64,000 nt of DNA, taken from NCBI GenBank assembly GCA_015478725.1, contig JADMIG010000007.1:53280-117279 (forward strand), in the 5' to 3' direction. Source of the DNA: Chloroflexota bacterium (GTDB lineage Bacteria; Chloroflexota; Limnocylindria; Limnocylindrales; CSP1-4). The notes beneath the pieces were generated by a model. It worked only from the letters and a program-made list of their open reading frames with translations. It did not search any database and had not been told where the DNA came from. Shown here piece by piece: positions 27,409-36,151 of the stretch. Within the stretch, counting starts at the first letter, position 1. The number at the start of each line of letters is the position of its first letter. Position numbers and translations under genes: made by a program.

Positions 27409-28053
27409 TTGAAGGCTGAGCATCCCGAGCCCGTGCGTCGGAGCGAGGTGGCCTGGCCGCGCCTGGTGATGCTGCGTCACGGCGCGACGACGGCTCCTCC
27501 CGGGACCTTCCTGGGAACTCGGAGCGATCTGCCATTGAGCGCCCGAGGCACCGGGCAGGCCCGCATGGCGGGCATCCGGCTCGCCCGCCGGAGCTTCTCG
27601 GCGGTCCTGGTGTCGCCGCTGCTGCGAGCCCGGGAAACCCTCGCGCTGGCCCTGCCCGAGACGGACTCGATCGCGGACGACCGCCTCCGGGAGCTGGACA
27701 TGGGTGTCTTCTCGGGACTGACCTGGGAGCAGATCAAGGCCCGGGACCGGGAGGCGGCTCGGGCCTGGCGTGCCGGGTCGGCCGCGCCCGGCGGCGAGGG
27801 GGCGTGGCAGATGTGGCGTCGCACCATCGAGCTCGGCGTGGAACTCGCCGAGCGCCTGCCGAGGGGCGCGGACGCCCTCCTCGTGACACACAGTGGTCCC
27901 ATCCGGGCGCTTCGGGGCAGCGCCCACGGCCTCTCGCCGGCGGAAGTCCGGCACGTGCGCGTGCCCCATGGCGGCCTCCGCTGCATCCGCCTGACGCCGG
28001 ACGTCCTGGAGCGCTGGCGGACGCTCCTCGCCGAGGAGTCGCCGCTGCCATAG
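27409..28053 (+). CDS. Histidine phosphatase family protein
   Basis: A 214-residue phosphoglycerate-mutase-fold phosphatase. The catalytic RHG motif is LVMLRHGATTAPPGTFLG, and the supporting residues lie in SPLLRARET, ELDMGVFSGLTWEQI and LLVTHSGPIRAL. It would hydrolyse a phosphomonoester through phosphohistidine; substrate unknown. The TTG start is chosen by promoter spacing; GTGs at 27433 and 27448 are alternatives that still leave the motif intact. It is divergent from the epimerase, with element B between them. Confidence 0.8.
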   Translation: MKAEHPEPVRRSEVAWPRLVMLRHGATTAPPGTFLGTRSDLPLSARGTGQARMAGIRLARRSFSAVLVSPLLRARETLALALPETDSIADDRLRELDMGVFSGLTWEQIKARDREAARAWRAGSAAPGGEGAWQMWRRTIELGVELAERLPRGADALLVTHSGPIRALRGSAHGLSPAEVRHVRVPHGGLRCIRLTPDVLERWRTLLAEESPLP

Positions 28054-28102
28054 CGCGAGGCGCGAGACTCGGGTCCCTCCTCGTTGGGCGCCCTGCGCCT
28101 CG

Positions 28103-28108
28103 TACAAT
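28103..28108 (+). promoter_or_regulatory. Leaderless-type -10 of the aminotransferase gene
   Basis: TACAAT ends 6 bases before the ATG at 28115. No ribosome site. Confidence 0.5.
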
Positions 28109-28114
28109 CGGGCC

Positions 28115-29491
28115 ATGGCCGCGCCCCCGTCGTCCACGCCCGTCGGACGCGTCTTCCGGCGTTCGATCGCGGCCGATCCGCCGGTCGCGGTCGCCGCGGA
28201 GGGGTCGACGATCCGCGCCGCGGACGGCCGCGAGTACCTCGACGCCGCGGGCGGGGCGATCGTCGTCAACGTGGGTCACGGCCGGCGGTCCGTCGCCGCC
28301 GCGATGGCGGACCAGGCCGCCCGGGTCGCCTACGCGCACGGCAGCACATTCACCTCCGAACCGCTCGAGCGGTACGCCGCGGAGATCGGCCCGCATCTCC
28401 CGCTCGACGCCCCGGCGATCTACCCGGTGAGCGGCGGGAGCGAGGCGATCGAGACGACCCTCAAGCTCGCCCGGGCATACCACCTCGCGCGCGGCGAGGC
28501 GGATCGGACGGTCGTCATCGCCCGCTGGGGGAGCTATCACGGGAACACCCTCGGCGCTCTCGACCTTTCCGGTCGGCTCCCGCTCCGCCGCCCTTACGAC
28601 CCGTGGCTCGGCCGGTTCGCCCACGTGAGCGCCGCCTATCCGTACCGTGGCGGTGAACCCGCCGCGCGGGCCCTCGCCACGACCGTGGAGCTCGTGGCGG
28701 AACTCGAGGCGGTCATCGCAGCCTCCGGCCCGGAGCGGGTCGCGGCGTTCGTCGGCGAGCCGATCGTCGGAGCGACCCTCGCGGCGGCCGTGCCTCCCGA
28801 CGACTACTGGCCGGCGATCGCCGAGGTATGCCGGCGCCATGGGATCCTCCTCGTCGCGGACGAGGTCATGACCGGCTTCGGGAGGACCGGCCGCTGGTTC
28901 GCCGTCGACCACTGGGGCGTCCGTCCGGACATCCTCGTCGCGGCGAAGGGCGCGACCGGAGGCTACTGGCCGTTCGGCTTCGCCGCGGTGGACGATCGGA
29001 TCCGGCGGACCATCCTCGACGCGGGCCCATTCGTCCACGGGTTCACGTACAGCCACTCGCCGGTAGGAGCGGCTGTCGCCCGGGAGGTCCTCCGGATCCT
29101 CGAGGTCGAGGACCTCGTCGTCGCGTCGGCCGTCAAGGGTGGACGGCTCCGTACGCTGCTCGAGGATCGGCTCGGCGACGACCCCCACGTGGGCGAGGTC
29201 CGCGGTCGCGGCCTCCTCGTCGGCATCGAGCTCGTCGCGGACCGCGCGAGCCGCGCGCCGTTCCCGCGATCGCTCCGCGTGACGGAGGCGGTCGTGGGTG
29301 CCACGCGCGAGCGCGGCGTCCTCGTCTATTCGGGGACTGGTCTCGCCGATGGACTGAACGGCGATTCCATCCTCCTCGGCCCGCCGTTCAACGTCACGGA
29401 CGCGGAGATCGAGCGGATCGTCGACGCGGTGGCGGAGGCGATCGCCGAGGCCGCCAGGGCGGCGTCAGCGACGGGCGCGGGCAGGACCTGA
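28115..29491 (+). CDS. Class III aminotransferase
   Basis: A 458-residue PLP-dependent omega-aminotransferase. The phosphate-binding block is YPVSGGSEAIETTLKLAR, the pyridine-binding Asp lies in LLVADEVMTGFGRTG, and the PLP lysine in DILVAAKGATGGYWPFG. The substrate-side segment GFTYSHSPVGAAVA and the alanine-rich tail do not identify the amine. It is not a close relative of the enzyme at 5193. Flanking genes give no pathway hint. It ends close to a convergent membrane-protein gene. Confidence 0.85.
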   Translation: MAAPPSSTPVGRVFRRSIAADPPVAVAAEGSTIRAADGREYLDAAGGAIVVNVGHGRRSVAAAMADQAARVAYAHGSTFTSEPLERYAAEIGPHLPLDAPAIYPVSGGSEAIETTLKLARAYHLARGEADRTVVIARWGSYHGNTLGALDLSGRLPLRRPYDPWLGRFAHVSAAYPYRGGEPAARALATTVELVAELEAVIAASGPERVAAFVGEPIVGATLAAAVPPDDYWPAIAEVCRRHGILLVADEVMTGFGRTGRWFAVDHWGVRPDILVAAKGATGGYWPFGFAAVDDRIRRTILDAGPFVHGFTYSHSPVGAAVAREVLRILEVEDLVVASAVKGGRLRTLLEDRLGDDPHVGEVRGRGLLVGIELVADRASRAPFPRSLRVTEAVVGATRERGVLVYSGTGLADGLNGDSILLGPPFNVTDAEIERIVDAVAEAIAEAARAASATGAGRT

Positions 29492-29503
29492 CCCGAGACG
29501 AGG

Positions 29504-30055
29504 TCAGCGCCGGGCGGTGCCCCGGAGGACGAAGGCGACCCCGATCAGCACGAGCGCGATCGGCCACGCGTACCGGCCGATCTCCGGGAAGCCGCTGACG
29601 TGGCTCGCGACCGTGGATCCGCCGAGGATCGTGAGGAGGCCGCCGAGGGCGAGCTGCCATCCCCACCCGCCGCGCGAGGCGGCCCGGACCAGGGCGATCG
29701 CGATGAACGCGATGCCGAGCGCGAACGTCCCCCAGCCGTCGCCGGAGATGACACCGGCGTCCGTGAGGGCACTCGGGAGCGCGATCGCCGTGATGATCGC
29801 CCCGATGTAGAGCGCGGAGGTACGCCGGCGGGCGGCCCACGAGATGAGGAACGCGAGCCCGACCGCGAGGACCACGAGCGAGCCGGCCGCCCGGAACTCG
29901 GGTGCGACCTGCTGGAGGAGCAGGAGACCGCCGAAGACGACGAGGAAGACGCCGAACCATGGGACGCCGGGTCGCCCGACATCGCGGCCCCCGCCCCAGT
30001 TCCATTCGAGCACGTGGATCCCGCCGCCGTCGCTGCTGCCGCCTCGATCGTTCAC
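29504..30055 (-). CDS. Small multi-pass membrane protein
   Basis: A 183-residue protein with about five hydrophobic segments between residues 33 and 180, after a glycine-rich soluble N-terminus. It resembles LiaI/DUF5668-like bacterial membrane proteins in layout only; no functional motif is seen. GTG start 30055 lies 4 bases after the stop of the MMPL exporter, so the two form an operon. It may assist the exporter or share its regulation. Confidence 0.65.
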   Translation of the reverse strand: MNDRGGSSDGGGIHVLEWNWGGGRDVGRPGVPWFGVFLVVFGGLLLLQQVAPEFRAAGSLVVLAVGLAFLISWAARRRTSALYIGAIITAIALPSALTDAGVISGDGWGTFALGIAFIAIALVRAASRGGWGWQLALGGLLTILGGSTVASHVSGFPEIGRYAWPIALVLIGVAFVLRGTARR

Positions 30056-30059
30056 GCCG

Positions 30060-32387
30060 TCAGCCTACCGCGCCCGCCGACCGCGCGTCATCGACGGCGT
30101 CACTGGGCTCGTCCTCGACATGGTCGAAGCCGAGACGATCGGCGATCCGCCTCAGTGGGCCCGGTGCCCACCAGTTCCAGCGGCCGAGGAGACGCATCGT
30201 CGCGGGAACGAGGAGGACGCGGACGATCGTCGCGTCGAGGAGCACGGCGATGGCCATCCCGACGCCGATGCTCTTGATGGTGATCGTGTCCGCAAGGGCG
30301 AACGCGGCGAAGACGCTCACCATGATGAGCGCGGCACCGGTGATGACGCCGGCCGTCCGGGCGAGACCCTCGGCGACGGACGCCGTGTTGTCGCCGGTCC
30401 GACGATATGCCTCCTGGATCCGCGACAGGAGGAGGACCTCATAGTCCATCGAGAGGCCGAAGATGACGCTGAACATGATGATCGGGTTGCCGGCGATCGT
30501 GTAACCCGTCGGCGTGAAGTGCAGGACGTCGGCGAGGTTGCCGTCCTGGAAGATCCAGACGAGGGCACCGAAGCTCGCACTGATCGACAGGAGGGTCATG
30601 ACCACGGCCTTGATCGGGATGAAGACCGAGCCGAAGAGGAGGAACAGGACGAGGGCGCTCACGATGAGGGTGAGGCCGATCGCGTACGGCATCCGCTCGC
30701 CCTGCGAGACGAGGAAGTCATGGCCGGTCGCCGCCACGCCGCCGACCTGGGTCGCGATCCCGTCGCCGGCATGGATCGCCCGGAGGGTGGGGATCAGGTT
30801 GGTCGCCGCCGGTGTCGCCGGATCGAGCGGGCTGATCGCGTTGAAGCGGACGACGTCGCCCCGGACGTACGCGCTCTGGAGTGCCGTGAGGGCGGCGGCG
30901 AGGACCGCCGGTCGCGCGGTCGGCGGCGTCGCGTAGAGCGCGGCGATCGCAGCCGGCGTGAACGCCGCCCCGGTCGTCGGGTCGGTGAGGGAGTAGGCGC
31001 CCTCCACCCGGTCGATCCCGGGCAGGCGGCCGACGGCCGACGCGTACGTCGCGAGAGCGAGCGCGACGTCGTGACTCGTCGGGTCGCCGGTCACCGTCGC
31101 GACGATCTCGATCGGGGTCGTCTCGCCCTTCGGGAAGTTTCGCTCGAGCGCGACATACGCGTCGCGGCTCTCGAGTCCCGCCGGATAGACCGCGGCGTCC
31201 GGCACTCCCTGGGTGAGGTGGAAGAACGGCGAGCCGAGGACGAAGAGCAGCGCGAGGACGGGGATGAGGACGGCGACGGGGCGGCGCATGACCGCGGTCG
31301 CGACCTGCTCCCAGCGACGGCCGCCGCCCGGATTCGGCGTCCGGCCCAGCCGCACGAGGAGGCCGGATACGCTGAGGGCGTTGACCCGCGGGCCGAGCAT
31401 CCCGAGGACGGCCGGCAGGAACGTCAGGGCAAAGGCGAGGGTGCTGAGCACGACGAGCATCCCGGCGAGGCCGATGCTGCGGAGCGCTGGTGCGGTGAAG
31501 AGGAGGAGGCCGGACAGGCCGACCATGACGGCGAACCCGGAGAAGGCGACGGCCTTGCCGCTCGTCGCGATCGCCTTCTCGACCGCGGCCGCCGTCGTCC
31601 GGCCGCGAGCGAGCTCCTCGCGGAAGCGGCTGACGATGAAGAGGCTGTAGTCGATCGCAAGGGCGAGGCCGAGCATCGTCGCGATGTTGAGGACATAGAC
31701 GCTCATCTCGACCTGCTGGCTCACGAAGTAGATGAGACCGAGTGTCGAGGGGATCGCGAGACCGGCCACGATGAGCGGCATCCCGGCGGCCACGATCGAT
31801 GCGAAGACGATGATGAGGATGATCGCGACGAACGGCAGACTCACCGTCTCCGCCCGCTGCAGGTCCGTCTCCGAGAGCGCAGCCGAGTCCTTCGTGATCG
31901 GCCCGTAGCCGGTGAGCTGGAGGGTGTACCCCGCCGGCGGCGTGAGCTCGGCCCGGATCCCGTCGACGAGTCCGACGGACTGCTCGTCCGTGACGGTGAG
32001 CTGGATGATCGCGTAGGCGGCATCGCCGGCGGTGCTGATGAAGCGCCGGTCGTGTGTCCCGGCATATCCGACGATGCCCGAGACGTGCGGGTCCAGCGCC
32101 ACCTTCGCGAGGCTCGTGGCGATCGCCTGCTGGAACGGAGCGGCCGCGGCGTCCGTCCCGGCCGGACCGTGGAACAGGACGATGATGCTGCTCCGGCCGG
32201 CCCCGAAGTCGGACGCGAGGCGGTCAGCGACCTGGGCCGACTCCGAGTTCGGGTCGAGCCAGCCGCCGGACGAGAGCCCACTCGAGGCCTTCGTCGCGAA
32301 GAAGCCCATCGCCACGGCGACGACGACGGCGAGGATGGCGACCGGGCGACGGAAGCGGTAGACGAACGCTCCCCAGCGGCTGAACAT
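30060..32387 (-). CDS. MMPL/RND-family exporter
   Basis: A 775-residue RND transporter of the MMPL type, found in the inner membrane and driven by the proton gradient. One membrane segment at 12-32 and two blocks of five to six segments (about 165-350 and 520-700) flank two extracytoplasmic loops. Core signatures are LGLALAIDYSLFIVSRFREE and the second-half equivalent FGLSMDYEVLLLSRIQEAY. Substrates of the family are lipids or toxic hydrophobic compounds. ATG 32387 follows GGGAGG by 8 bases; an upstream extension is ignored. It is divergent from a TetR regulator with an operator between them. Confidence 0.88.
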   Translation of the reverse strand: MFSRWGAFVYRFRRPVAILAVVVAVAMGFFATKASSGLSSGGWLDPNSESAQVADRLASDFGAGRSSIIVLFHGPAGTDAAAAPFQQAIATSLAKVALDPHVSGIVGYAGTHDRRFISTAGDAAYAIIQLTVTDEQSVGLVDGIRAELTPPAGYTLQLTGYGPITKDSAALSETDLQRAETVSLPFVAIILIIVFASIVAAGMPLIVAGLAIPSTLGLIYFVSQQVEMSVYVLNIATMLGLALAIDYSLFIVSRFREELARGRTTAAAVEKAIATSGKAVAFSGFAVMVGLSGLLLFTAPALRSIGLAGMLVVLSTLAFALTFLPAVLGMLGPRVNALSVSGLLVRLGRTPNPGGGRRWEQVATAVMRRPVAVLIPVLALLFVLGSPFFHLTQGVPDAAVYPAGLESRDAYVALERNFPKGETTPIEIVATVTGDPTSHDVALALATYASAVGRLPGIDRVEGAYSLTDPTTGAAFTPAAIAALYATPPTARPAVLAAALTALQSAYVRGDVVRFNAISPLDPATPAATNLIPTLRAIHAGDGIATQVGGVAATGHDFLVSQGERMPYAIGLTLIVSALVLFLLFGSVFIPIKAVVMTLLSISASFGALVWIFQDGNLADVLHFTPTGYTIAGNPIIMFSVIFGLSMDYEVLLLSRIQEAYRRTGDNTASVAEGLARTAGVITGAALIMVSVFAAFALADTITIKSIGVGMAIAVLLDATIVRVLLVPATMRLLGRWNWWAPGPLRRIADRLGFDHVEDEPSDAVDDARSAGAVG

Positions 32388-32508
32388 CGGTGACGATCCT
32401 CCCAGTGTGGCCGTGGACCGCGGCTGCTCGAACGGCGGTCGCGATGAACGGGCGTGAACGGTCGCGAACGGTTGGCGGCGTGGAACGCTGCCGGCTCCGG
32501 GAACCATA

Positions 32509-32524
32509 GAGAATACGAATTCTC
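32509..32524. promoter_or_regulatory. Inverted repeat before the exporter gene
   Basis: GAGAAT, four bases, ATTCTC. The minus strand has TATTCT (32510-32515), a possible -10 for the exporter giving a leader of about 115 bases. This AT-rich spot contrasts with its surroundings and may be a second regulator site. Confidence 0.35.
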
Positions 32525-32552
32525 CATGTCAAGCCCTCGACTCCTGCCCGTG

Positions 32553-32581
32553 TTGCAGGCTCGCGGACGGCCCCGTAGACT
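32553..32581 (+). promoter_or_regulatory. Sigma-70-type promoter of the tetR gene
   Basis: TTGCAG (32553-32558) and TAGACT (32576-32581) with an exact 17-base spacer. Transcription would start near 32588, inside the operator palindrome at 32586-32599. Confidence 0.55.
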
Positions 32582-32585
32582 GACG

Positions 32586-32599
32586 CGAGCGAACGCTCG
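32586..32599. promoter_or_regulatory. Probable TetR operator
   Basis: Palindrome CGAGCG-AA-CGCTCG between the divergent exporter and regulator genes, covering the predicted tetR transcription start. A bound repressor would block its own gene and could affect the exporter. Confidence 0.55.
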
Positions 32600-32646
32600 T
32601 TTTAGCAGTGGATCCGATCGTGCCAGGGGTTCCTTCCGGAGTCACG

Positions 32647-33297
32647 ATGCCCCGCGTCACCGCAGCTCATGGCCAGGAGGTCCGGTCCCGGATCGTCGAT
32701 GCGGCGCTCCGCGTCTTCGGCGAGCTCGGCTATCACCACGCGACGATCCAGGACGTCGTCCGGGCGAGCGACCTTTCGGTCGGCGCGATCTACACGTATT
32801 TCAGCGGCAAGGACGAGCTGTTCCTCGCCTGCTGCGACGTCACGGCCGGCGAGGTGACGGGCGCGCTCGCCGACCGCCTGACCGCCGGCCGCTCGACGGC
32901 GGACAAGCTCCGCATCGGCGTCCGCTTCTACCTCGACACGGTGGACGGCGCGGTCGGGGGCTCCGCGTCGGCGAGCCTCCTCGTCCACGCCTGGGCGGAG
33001 GCCGAGCAGGAGCCGGCGGTCCGCGAGATGCTCAGCCGGCGGCGAGAGCAGCTCGTGACGGTCACCCGGATGCTGCTCGCCGAGGGTGTCGCCGGCGGCG
33101 AGATCCCGGCCTGGGCGGACATCGACGCGCTCGCCGTCGGGTACGCGGCGATGCTCGACGGGTTGTCGCTCATCCGGATCGAGGCCGGGCCGCGCTACCG
33201 GCGGAGCGATGCCGAACGGCAGGCGGGCGCGATGATCGACCTCCTCATCGGTGCGGCCGGCGGACCGACCCCGCCGGCTGCGGGCCCGGTCCACTGA
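32647..33297 (+). CDS. TetR/AcrR-family transcriptional regulator
   Basis: A 216-residue regulator. The helix-turn-helix at about 10-55 reads IVDAALRVFGELGYHHATIQDVV then DLSVGAIYTYFSGKDELFLAC, standard for the family. The ligand-binding domain follows with little conservation. ATG 32647 has CCGGAG 5 bases upstream; a GTG at 32608 is possible but would add a tail unlike the family. It is divergent from the MMPL exporter and probably represses it until an inducer binds. The next gene starts 11 bases after its stop and may be co-transcribed. Confidence 0.88.
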   Translation: MPRVTAAHGQEVRSRIVDAALRVFGELGYHHATIQDVVRASDLSVGAIYTYFSGKDELFLACCDVTAGEVTGALADRLTAGRSTADKLRIGVRFYLDTVDGAVGGSASASLLVHAWAEAEQEPAVREMLSRRREQLVTVTRMLLAEGVAGGEIPAWADIDALAVGYAAMLDGLSLIRIEAGPRYRRSDAERQAGAMIDLLIGAAGGPTPPAAGPVH

Positions 33298-33307
33298 GCC
33301 GACGACG

Positions 33308-34246
33308 ATGGCCCATGCCGAGACCGTTCGCGGCCCGATCGCCCCCGAGGCACTCGGGTTCACCCTGCCGCACGAGCACACGGCGATCGCGCTCTGGCAC
33401 ATCCCCGGTCGCTGGGACTACTGGCAGCTCACGGCGGACGACGAGACGATCGAGGCCGAGCTCGGCCGCTACCGCGAGGCCGGCGGCGGCACGCTCGTCG
33501 ACGTCACGCTGCCCGGCGTCGGCCGCGATCCGGACCGGCTGGTCCGGATCAGCGAACGGACGGGACTCAACGTCGTCATGGGCTGCGGCTGGTACCGCGG
33601 CGACTACTACCCGAGCGAGGCGGGGATCGATCGCCGCTCGGTGGACGATCTCGCCGACGAGCTCGTCGGCGAGATCGCGAGGGGCGTCGGCGCGAGCGGG
33701 ATCCGGCCCGGGATCATCGGCGAGATCGGCACGGACAAGCCGTGGATCTCGCCCGCGGAAGAGCGCGTCCATCGAGCCGCCGCGCGAGCGGCCCGCCGGA
33801 CCGGTCTCGCGATCACGACGCACGCGGTCATGTCGCCCGTCGGGCTCGCCCAGCTCCGGATATTCGAGGAGGAACGGGTGGATCCGGCCCGGGTCGTCAT
33901 AGGCCACGCCGACTCGTATCCGGTGCTCGAACACCTGCTCGAGATCGTCCGCCGCGGGGCGTCCGTCGAGTTCGACTTCCTCGGCATGAGCTTCACGCCG
34001 ATCGAACGCCACGGTGAGGGCCGGATCGTCGAGCTCGTCCTCGCCCTCATCGCCGCCGGTCACCTCGACCGGATCCTCCTCTCGCAGGACGTCTGCCACG
34101 ACAGTCAGCTGAAACGGTACGAGGGCAATGGCTATGTCCACCTCCACGAGACGTTCCTGCCGCGGCTCCGTGCCGCCGGCGTGTCGGCCGCAGAGATCGA
34201 CGCCATGACGATCGCGAACCCGAGGCGGCTCCTCTCGATCGACTGA
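33308..34246 (+). CDS. Phosphotriesterase-family metal-dependent hydrolase
   Basis: A 312-residue TIM-barrel amidohydrolase of the phosphotriesterase homology (PHP/PLL) group. The metal ligands can be placed: HxH in TLPHEHTAI, Glu in IIGEIGTDKPW (Glu instead of carbamylated Lys, as in E. coli PHP), His in ITTHAVMSP, His in VIGHADSYP and Asp in LLSQDVCHD. It would hydrolyse an ester, lactone or phosphoester; substrate unknown. It follows tetR by 11 bases and may belong to that operon. A Trp-rich segment at 28-40 is unusual. Confidence 0.8.
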   Translation: MAHAETVRGPIAPEALGFTLPHEHTAIALWHIPGRWDYWQLTADDETIEAELGRYREAGGGTLVDVTLPGVGRDPDRLVRISERTGLNVVMGCGWYRGDYYPSEAGIDRRSVDDLADELVGEIARGVGASGIRPGIIGEIGTDKPWISPAEERVHRAAARAARRTGLAITTHAVMSPVGLAQLRIFEEERVDPARVVIGHADSYPVLEHLLEIVRRGASVEFDFLGMSFTPIERHGEGRIVELVLALIAAGHLDRILLSQDVCHDSQLKRYEGNGYVHLHETFLPRLRAAGVSAAEIDAMTIANPRRLLSID

Positions 34247-34252
34247 GCGGCC

Positions 34253-34696
34253 TCAGCCCTCGAGCGTCGCTTCCACCGAGAGCTCGACATTGCCCTTGAG
34301 CGCCTTCGAGATGGGACAGCCGTCCTTCGCCTCGGCGGCCGCGGCGGCGAAGCTCTCCGCGGTCGCTCCGGGGACGCTGCCGCGGACCAGGATGTGGGCG
34401 CTCACGACGGTCCAGCCGGAATCGCGCCGGTCGGCGGTCACGGCGACCTCCACGTCGAGGCGGGTCGGTGGCGTGCCGGCCTTGGCGAGGATGTTCGAGC
34501 AGGCCATGGAGTAGCAGGCGGCGTGCGCCGCGGCGAGAAGCTCCTCGGGGCTCGTCACGCCGGCCGGCTCGCCGGTCCGTGCGGCCCATGTGACCGGCAG
34601 GTCCGCGAAGACGCCGGTGGTCCCGGCGCTCACCCGACCTGCCCCGCCGAGCAGATCGCCCGACCAGGTGCCCTTCCCGATCCGTGTCGTCGCCAT
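34253..34696 (-). CDS. OsmC-family peroxiredoxin
   Basis: A 147-residue OsmC/Ohr-fold thiol peroxidase that reduces organic hydroperoxides. The two redox cysteines are in AAHAACYSMACSN and AKDGCPISKALKG; the second position and the motif after it are those of OsmC rather than Ohr. The catalytic Glu lies in SPEELLAAAHA. ATG 34696 has the best ribosome site in this part of the window, AGGAGGT at 8 bases. Convergent with the phosphotriesterase gene; a single-gene unit. Confidence 0.9.
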   Translation of the reverse strand: MATTRIGKGTWSGDLLGGAGRVSAGTTGVFADLPVTWAARTGEPAGVTSPEELLAAAHAACYSMACSNILAKAGTPPTRLDVEVAVTADRRDSGWTVVSAHILVRGSVPGATAESFAAAAAEAKDGCPISKALKGNVELSVEATLEG

Positions 34697-34798
34697 CGTG
34701 CCGACCTCCTGTCCCGACCTGCCCTGCCTCGCCGATGTCCCGGCCATCCTCGCACAGGGCCGCGGAGGACGCCTCGGAGGCCCGAGTGCCCGGATCGC

Positions 34799-36049
34799 TC
34801 AGCGGAGGAACTGTCGGAGCGCTCCGGCGAGCGCGCGGTGCCGGACCGTCCGTGGCAGGACCACCCGCTGGAGTCCGGCGAAGTCCCGGTGGGCACGGAG
34901 AGCCTCCGCGAGGCCGTCGACGAAGCCCGCCTCGGCCAGCGGTTCGAAGCCCTCCTCCCACCACAGATCGAGGACCCGGAGCGCGCCCGCGCCTCGGTCG
35001 ATCCGCGGCTCGATCCGTCCGACGAGGCGGTCGCCAAAGAGGATCGGCAGGACGTAGTACCCCCAGCGGCGCTTTCGCTCCGGGACGTAGACCTCCCAGA
35101 CGTAGTCGAATCCGAAGAGGGCCCGCAGGAGGTCGCGATCCCAGACCAGCGGGTCGAGGGGGGCGAGGAGCGCGACACCGGGCGGCCGGCCGCCTGGAGG
35201 AACGCCCCCCGCGACCTCCGCCGTCGCAGCCTCGAGGAAGTGCGCGTCCGTGGCGACGATGAAGCGGTCGCCGCGGACGCCCTCGACGCGGATGGGAACG
35301 AGATCCCCGGACTCGACCAGGTCGTCACGGAGGCCGGCTCGACCGCTCGCGCCGTCCGGATGAACGCCGAACCACAGCTCCGCCTGGCCGCCTGTCCCGA
35401 GCAGGCCGTGAGCGCGGTAGCGCGAAAGGAGTCGATGACGGCGCTGCTCACGTTCCGGCGGCCGGGTCGCGAGGATCTCCGGCGGGAAGAGGCGTTCCGC
35501 GAGGTCGTAGACGCGGCGATTGCCCTCGCGGCGGGTGATCGCGATGACCCGGGCCTCCGCGAGCGCCTCGAGGAGCGCCCGGATCTGGTTCGTGGGGCGC
35601 CAGTACCAGTCGATCGCCGCTCGTGGCTCCAGGTCCGTGGAGGAGAGCGCGCCGTCGCGTCGGATCCGGTCGAGCAGCTCCTCGACGAGCGGAGCGTGCT
35701 CGTCGAAGGCGCCGCCGGTGTGGGCGGCGCGGGCGCGGTCCCAGGTGATCCGGTGATATGGCAGCTCGGACGTCGGCAGGATCGAGAGCCCCTTGTTGTA
35801 GGCCTCGAAGAGGACCCGCCGGTCGTACAAGAGGGCGTCCGTCCAGGCGCGCCGGTAGCCGGCCACGCGCGCGAGGAGGACGAGGTCGTGATTGCGGCCG
35901 GCGACCTCGAGCGGGTCGAACTGGAGCGAGCCGAGCCGATCGACGACCGCGAGCACGCTCGCCGGGTCGGCCGGCAGCCCGCGCGGTGGGGCGAGCAGGT
36001 GGCGGAGGACGAGGAACCGACGGGCGATCGACGCCGACGCCTCGATCAT
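34799..36049 (-). CDS. YcaQ-like winged-helix protein (HTH_42 family)
   Basis: A 416-residue member of the HTH_42 (YcaQ) family. E. coli YcaQ is a DNA glycosylase that unhooks interstrand crosslinks; others are uncharacterised. Family blocks visible are LGSLQFDPLEVAGRNHDLVLLARV near residue 40, LLYDRRVLFEAYNKGLSILP, and RKRRWGYYVLPILFGDRLVGRIEPR in the C-terminal domain. The catalytic Gln-x-Gln motif of YcaQ is not the same here (LQFDP), so glycosylase activity is uncertain. ATG 36049 is chosen over a GTG 15 bases earlier. No operon partner. Confidence 0.75.
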   Translation of the reverse strand: MIEASASIARRFLVLRHLLAPPRGLPADPASVLAVVDRLGSLQFDPLEVAGRNHDLVLLARVAGYRRAWTDALLYDRRVLFEAYNKGLSILPTSELPYHRITWDRARAAHTGGAFDEHAPLVEELLDRIRRDGALSSTDLEPRAAIDWYWRPTNQIRALLEALAEARVIAITRREGNRRVYDLAERLFPPEILATRPPEREQRRHRLLSRYRAHGLLGTGGQAELWFGVHPDGASGRAGLRDDLVESGDLVPIRVEGVRGDRFIVATDAHFLEAATAEVAGGVPPGGRPPGVALLAPLDPLVWDRDLLRALFGFDYVWEVYVPERKRRWGYYVLPILFGDRLVGRIEPRIDRGAGALRVLDLWWEEGFEPLAEAGFVDGLAEALRAHRDFAGLQRVVLPRTVRHRALAGALRQFLR

Positions 36050-36151
36050 GCCTCGATCACGCACCGATCACGCGGGGTATGTCCCGAACTGACTGAGCGG
36101 GGACCCCCTTCGTCGCTGCCTCGCGGGAGCCGGCGCTCCGTGGATCGCGCC

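Noticed and set aside
29844..32393. An 849-codon open frame on the plus strand
   Set aside because: It is the antisense of the MMPL exporter, which has transmembrane blocks and RND signatures.
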